This document shows positions 13,363-15,461 of a stretch of 15,461 bases of DNA, in pieces; the stretch's first letter is position 1; each line of letters begins with the position of its first letter. Origin of the DNA: an uncultured Sutterella sp. (GTDB taxonomy: Bacteria; Pseudomonadota; Gammaproteobacteria; Burkholderiales; Burkholderiaceae_F); assembly GCA_900754475.1 (NCBI GenBank), contig CAAECY010000083.1, positions 1 to 15,461 of the forward strand. The letters run 5' to 3'. The position numbers and the translations under genes are program-made. The notes under the pieces were generated by a model. The model was not told where the DNA came from. It made no database searches and saw nothing but the letters and a program-made list of their open reading frames with translations.

Positions 13363-15374
13363 TTCGCGACCTTATCGGTGTTGCCGGAGTTGTCGACCTT
13401 TTGGGGGGATTCCTGCGCGGCTTCGATGCGGCGAACCGAGGCGTCGACCGCCTGGACGAGATTGCCGACGCGATCGATCGCTGCCGTAAAGTTTTGGGTG
13501 TGGCGTTCGAGCGTATTGCTTTGGTCGGACTGGTATTGCCTCCAACGTTCCAGACCGTCGCTCATGCGGGCGACGGCTTCGCCGAGCATCTTGTCGGCGG
13601 TCGACATGTTCTTATCGAGCTGGATGTTCAGATTGTGCAGCGCCGCCCCGAAACGCTGGAGTCCGTCCGTAAGGAGCGAGTCGAGATGTTCCGCGCCTTG
13701 CTGAAGTTTCTGCTGCGTTTCGATAATTTGGTTGAAAACATTGCTAACCTTGTCCGCCGAAACCGCGAAGTCGCGGCTCCCTTGGGCTTGCGTTTCGCTC
13801 GCATTTTTGAGGAGCTCCTGCATGGCCTTCACGAAGGCCTCGCGATTCGCCCCGAGCGCTTCCGTGACGAGGCGGGTTTCTTCGAGCGTATGAGCGAGGA
13901 TCTCGCTCGAACGGGCGACCTTGACGTACATGTCCTCGTACGCCTTCGTGATCTCACGTTGCGCGTTCGCGCTCCCCTCGAGCGCCCGATGGAAGCGTTC
14001 GGCCCCTTCGGCGGTTTGCGCGAAGGCCGAGCGGAAAACGGTCGCGCTTTCGTCGGCGGACTCTCGGAGCGCCTGTGCACCGCTTTGCGCGGCACCCGCA
14101 AACGTTTCGGCAAACGCGGTGCCGCTTTCGGCGACTTTTTCCTTGAAGCCCGAGGCCGACGCGTTCACGGTTTGATCGAACCCTTCCGACGTGATTTCGA
14201 CGGACGTCTTGAAAGCGTTCCCCGCTTCGGCAACCGCCTCGGCGAGTCGGCCGGACTGTTCGGCCATGGCGTTCATGCTCGACTCGAGCGCCCGGGCGCC
14301 TTGCGTGAGGCGCTCTTCGATCGCATGGATTTGATCGCTCATGCGGCCGAGGGCCTCTTCCGCGTTCTCCGAAACGGATTGCATGGTCGAGTCGGTCGTC
14401 TTCAGGATCGCATCGAGTGCGGCGACGGACGTGCGAATGCCTTCGGCCGAACGGTCGAACGTATCGGTCATGCCGTTGAGCTTTTCCGAGAGCTGGTCGA
14501 CGAGCCCCTGCATGGCCTGCTTCGTTTCCTTTGTAATCACTTCGGTCTGGACCGTGCTGAGTTTCGTCACGGCCTCGTTGAGCTTTCTCAACTCGTTCAC
14601 GAGCTCCTCGGTTTGGGCCGAGGAGGCTTTCTGCATTTCTTTACCGAGCATTTCGGCGAATTCTTCAGCCATCAGCGCCCAGCGTTCCTTGAGGTCGCGA
14701 AACAGCGCCTCCTGTCGACTCGTCTTGCGGGCCGAGGCGAGGAGCAACGTTTCGGCGTCTGCGGTCGGAGCACGGTTTTCAATAGCTTGGTTGAGGTTTT
14801 CGAGTTTCTGATGGACCTCTTTTTCCTGGTAGTGGATTCCAGCGGAAAAAATCAGCGAGGAGGCCAAACCCACGATCGAGGTCACGAAGGCCAGACCGGC
14901 CCCTTGGAGAAGGTTTTGGATCGAGGCGAGAAGCAGCTGAACGTCTGTGGTACTCACACCCGCTTCGCCGGAAAGAAGTCCGTCGGTGGCCAGGGTGACG
15001 CCGCCGGCGAGCCCCAGAAAGGTGAAGAAAATGCCGAGGCCTGTCAGCATGCCCGGTACGGCCTCAAAGAATGGGACGTAGACAAGGTTTCGGTACGTCG
15101 TATCCTCGTTGAGGTAGTCGCGCGACGAACGCAGAGTGAAAAATCCCTGACGGTTTGGAATTTCTTCTGCGTTGAAGTCGGTCGTGTCGTCGATGCGACG
15201 AAGTGTTTGAAGAAAGGCCGAAAAAGACTTTTCGAGATTTGGAGCCTGCCGCTTGATCTCGCTGCCAAAGTCGTCCCAGGACGCGCCCGAATTCACGAGC
15301 TTGGTGGCCTCGTCCAACTCCTTGAGAAAACCCTTTGTGCCTTGTTCGCACAGGAAAGCGGTAAGGATGGCCAC
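13359..15374 (-). CDS. zorA: ZorA: MotA/ExbB-like motor channel with long helical tail; 5' end probably truncated
   Basis: Proton-channel subunit of the Zorya motor, at most 671 residues from the GTG at 15374. After a cytoplasmic loop, two transmembrane helices lie at about 104-128 (VPGMLTGLGIFFTFLGLAGG) and 158-181 (GAGLAFVTSIVGLASSLIF), the MotA/TolQ/ExbB channel module with polar T111, T118, T165 and S166. From about 185 to 650 the protein is almost wholly helical coiled coil, the long tail thought to transmit the envelope signal into the cytoplasm; residues 388-447 show 11-residue periodicity. The family has a complete first transmembrane helix at the N-terminus, but here only VAILTAFLC remains before charged residues. 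Upstream in frame are 10 codons with no ATG, GTG or TTG and then TAA, and no Shine-Dalgarno precedes the GTG. The gene is probably 5'-truncated, which may inactivate it. The tail alone could mimic a chemoreceptor, but the channel helices and zorB rule that out. Confidence 0.88.
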   Translation of the reverse strand: MAILTAFLCEQGTKGFLKELDEATKLVNSGASWDDFGSEIKRQAPNLEKSFSAFLQTLRRIDDTTDFNAEEIPNRQGFFTLRSSRDYLNEDTTYRNLVYVPFFEAVPGMLTGLGIFFTFLGLAGGVTLATDGLLSGEAGVSTTDVQLLLASIQNLLQGAGLAFVTSIVGLASSLIFSAGIHYQEKEVHQKLENLNQAIENRAPTADAETLLLASARKTSRQEALFRDLKERWALMAEEFAEMLGKEMQKASSAQTEELVNELRKLNEAVTKLSTVQTEVITKETKQAMQGLVDQLSEKLNGMTDTFDRSAEGIRTSVAALDAILKTTDSTMQSVSENAEEALGRMSDQIHAIEERLTQGARALESSMNAMAEQSGRLAEAVAEAGNAFKTSVEITSEGFDQTVNASASGFKEKVAESGTAFAETFAGAAQSGAQALRESADESATVFRSAFAQTAEGAERFHRALEGSANAQREITKAYEDMYVKVARSSEILAHTLEETRLVTEALGANREAFVKAMQELLKNASETQAQGSRDFAVSADKVSNVFNQIIETQQKLQQGAEHLDSLLTDGLQRFGAALHNLNIQLDKNMSTADKMLGEAVARMSDGLERWRQYQSDQSNTLERHTQNFTAAIDRVGNLVQAVDASVRRIEAAQESPQKVDNSGNTDKVAK

Positions 15375-15407
15375 GAGGATATTAAGGCGGCACTGGTTTA
15401 GGTGTTA
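15375..15407 (-). other. Probable junction segment upstream of zorA
   Basis: This short, AT-richer stretch (including TTAATAT and ACACCTAAACC on the minus strand) lies between the last recognisable zorA codons and the stop of an upstream open frame. It has no ribosome binding site and no convincing promoter for zorA. It may be the end of an inserted element; I cannot identify a family-specific terminal repeat. Confidence 0.35.
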
Positions 15408-15461
15408 TTAGGCTACCTCGGGCTCGGCCTGAGCGTAGCGCACCGAGTCCGGCGAAAAGCA
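15408..15461 (-). CDS. Tail of an unidentified upstream open frame (partial)
   Basis: One minus-strand frame entering from the right edge stays open for 17 codons, ending ...PDSVRYAQAEPEVA, then has tandem stops TAA TAA. Those double stops and the position next to a broken zorA suggest the 3' end of a real gene, such as a transposase or another defence gene, but 17 residues are too few to recognise a family, and the two other frames are also open for much of this stretch. An imperfect inverted repeat, CTCGG...CCGAG with an inner GCG/CGC pair, lies at 15423-15447. Confidence 0.3.
   Translation of the reverse strand, partial: CFSPDSVRYAQAEPEVA

Noticed and set aside
12325..15374. Flagellar stator (MotAB), Tol/Exb energiser or chemoreceptor interpretation of the two membrane genes
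   Set aside because: The very long cytoplasmic tail on the channel subunit, together with the downstream EH-signature and SNF2 genes in one overlapping operon, fits Zorya instead; no flagellar, Tol, TonB or chemotaxis genes are present.
13401..15401. 666-codon plus-strand open frame
   Set aside because: It is antisense to zorA, whose transmembrane and coiled-coil pattern is coherent.
1..15461. CRISPR arrays, tRNA or rRNA genes, complete insertion sequences
   Set aside because: No spaced direct-repeat array, no tRNA-like cloverleaf or CCA end, no rRNA segment and no complete transposase gene was seen.

Overview
The window is GC-rich DNA with strong GC preference at third codon positions, so long antisense open frames shadow almost every gene. 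The gene set points to a Gram-negative betaproteobacterium, plausibly a gut Burkholderiales of the Sutterellaceae type: a SlmA-like nucleoid-occlusion regulator, a TtrS/TtrR-like two-component system beside a Tat-exported flavoprotein reductase, and OmpA/MotB-type peptidoglycan binding. The taxonomic assignment is inference from gene content, not a search result.

Left part (1-2241, minus strand): the first half of an adenine deaminase gene (runs off the left edge), then an exported alpha/beta-hydrolase of the esterase-D/IroE type. A divergent intergenic region separates these from the next block.

Middle part (2242-7740, plus strand): an anaerobic-respiration-like sensing and reduction module. 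It has a membrane sensor histidine kinase with a periplasmic PhnD/TtrS-like ligand domain, a FixJ/TtrR-like response regulator, and, 2 nt after the regulator's stop, a Tat-exported FAD-dependent reductase of the flavocytochrome c/fumarate reductase family with no haem motifs. The likely logic is that the kinase senses an external electron acceptor, the regulator switches on the reductase, and the reductase reduces the acceptor in the periplasm. The substrate is unknown, and the fumarate-reductase proton-donor arginine appears to be replaced by tryptophan. A promoter region with two perfect palindromes then precedes a TetR-fold gene recognisable as a SlmA homologue. It ends at a strong hairpin shared with the convergent operon.

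Right part (7821-15374, minus strand): a four-gene operon in the order zorA-zorB-zorC-zorD, i.e. a type I Zorya anti-phage defence system. ZorA (MotA/ExbB-like channel with a very long helical cytoplasmic tail) and ZorB (MotB/OmpA-like, peptidoglycan binding) form a proton-driven envelope motor. ZorC (EH-signature protein) and ZorD (SNF2-type helicase) are the cytoplasmic effectors. zorA/zorB and zorB/zorC overlap by 4 nt. The 5' end of zorA looks abnormal: only part of its first transmembrane helix is encoded, the reading frame is closed 10 codons upstream of the only usable start, there is no Shine-Dalgarno sequence, and the last ~50 nt hold the tail of another open frame. This suggests truncation by an insertion or rearrangement just at the window edge.
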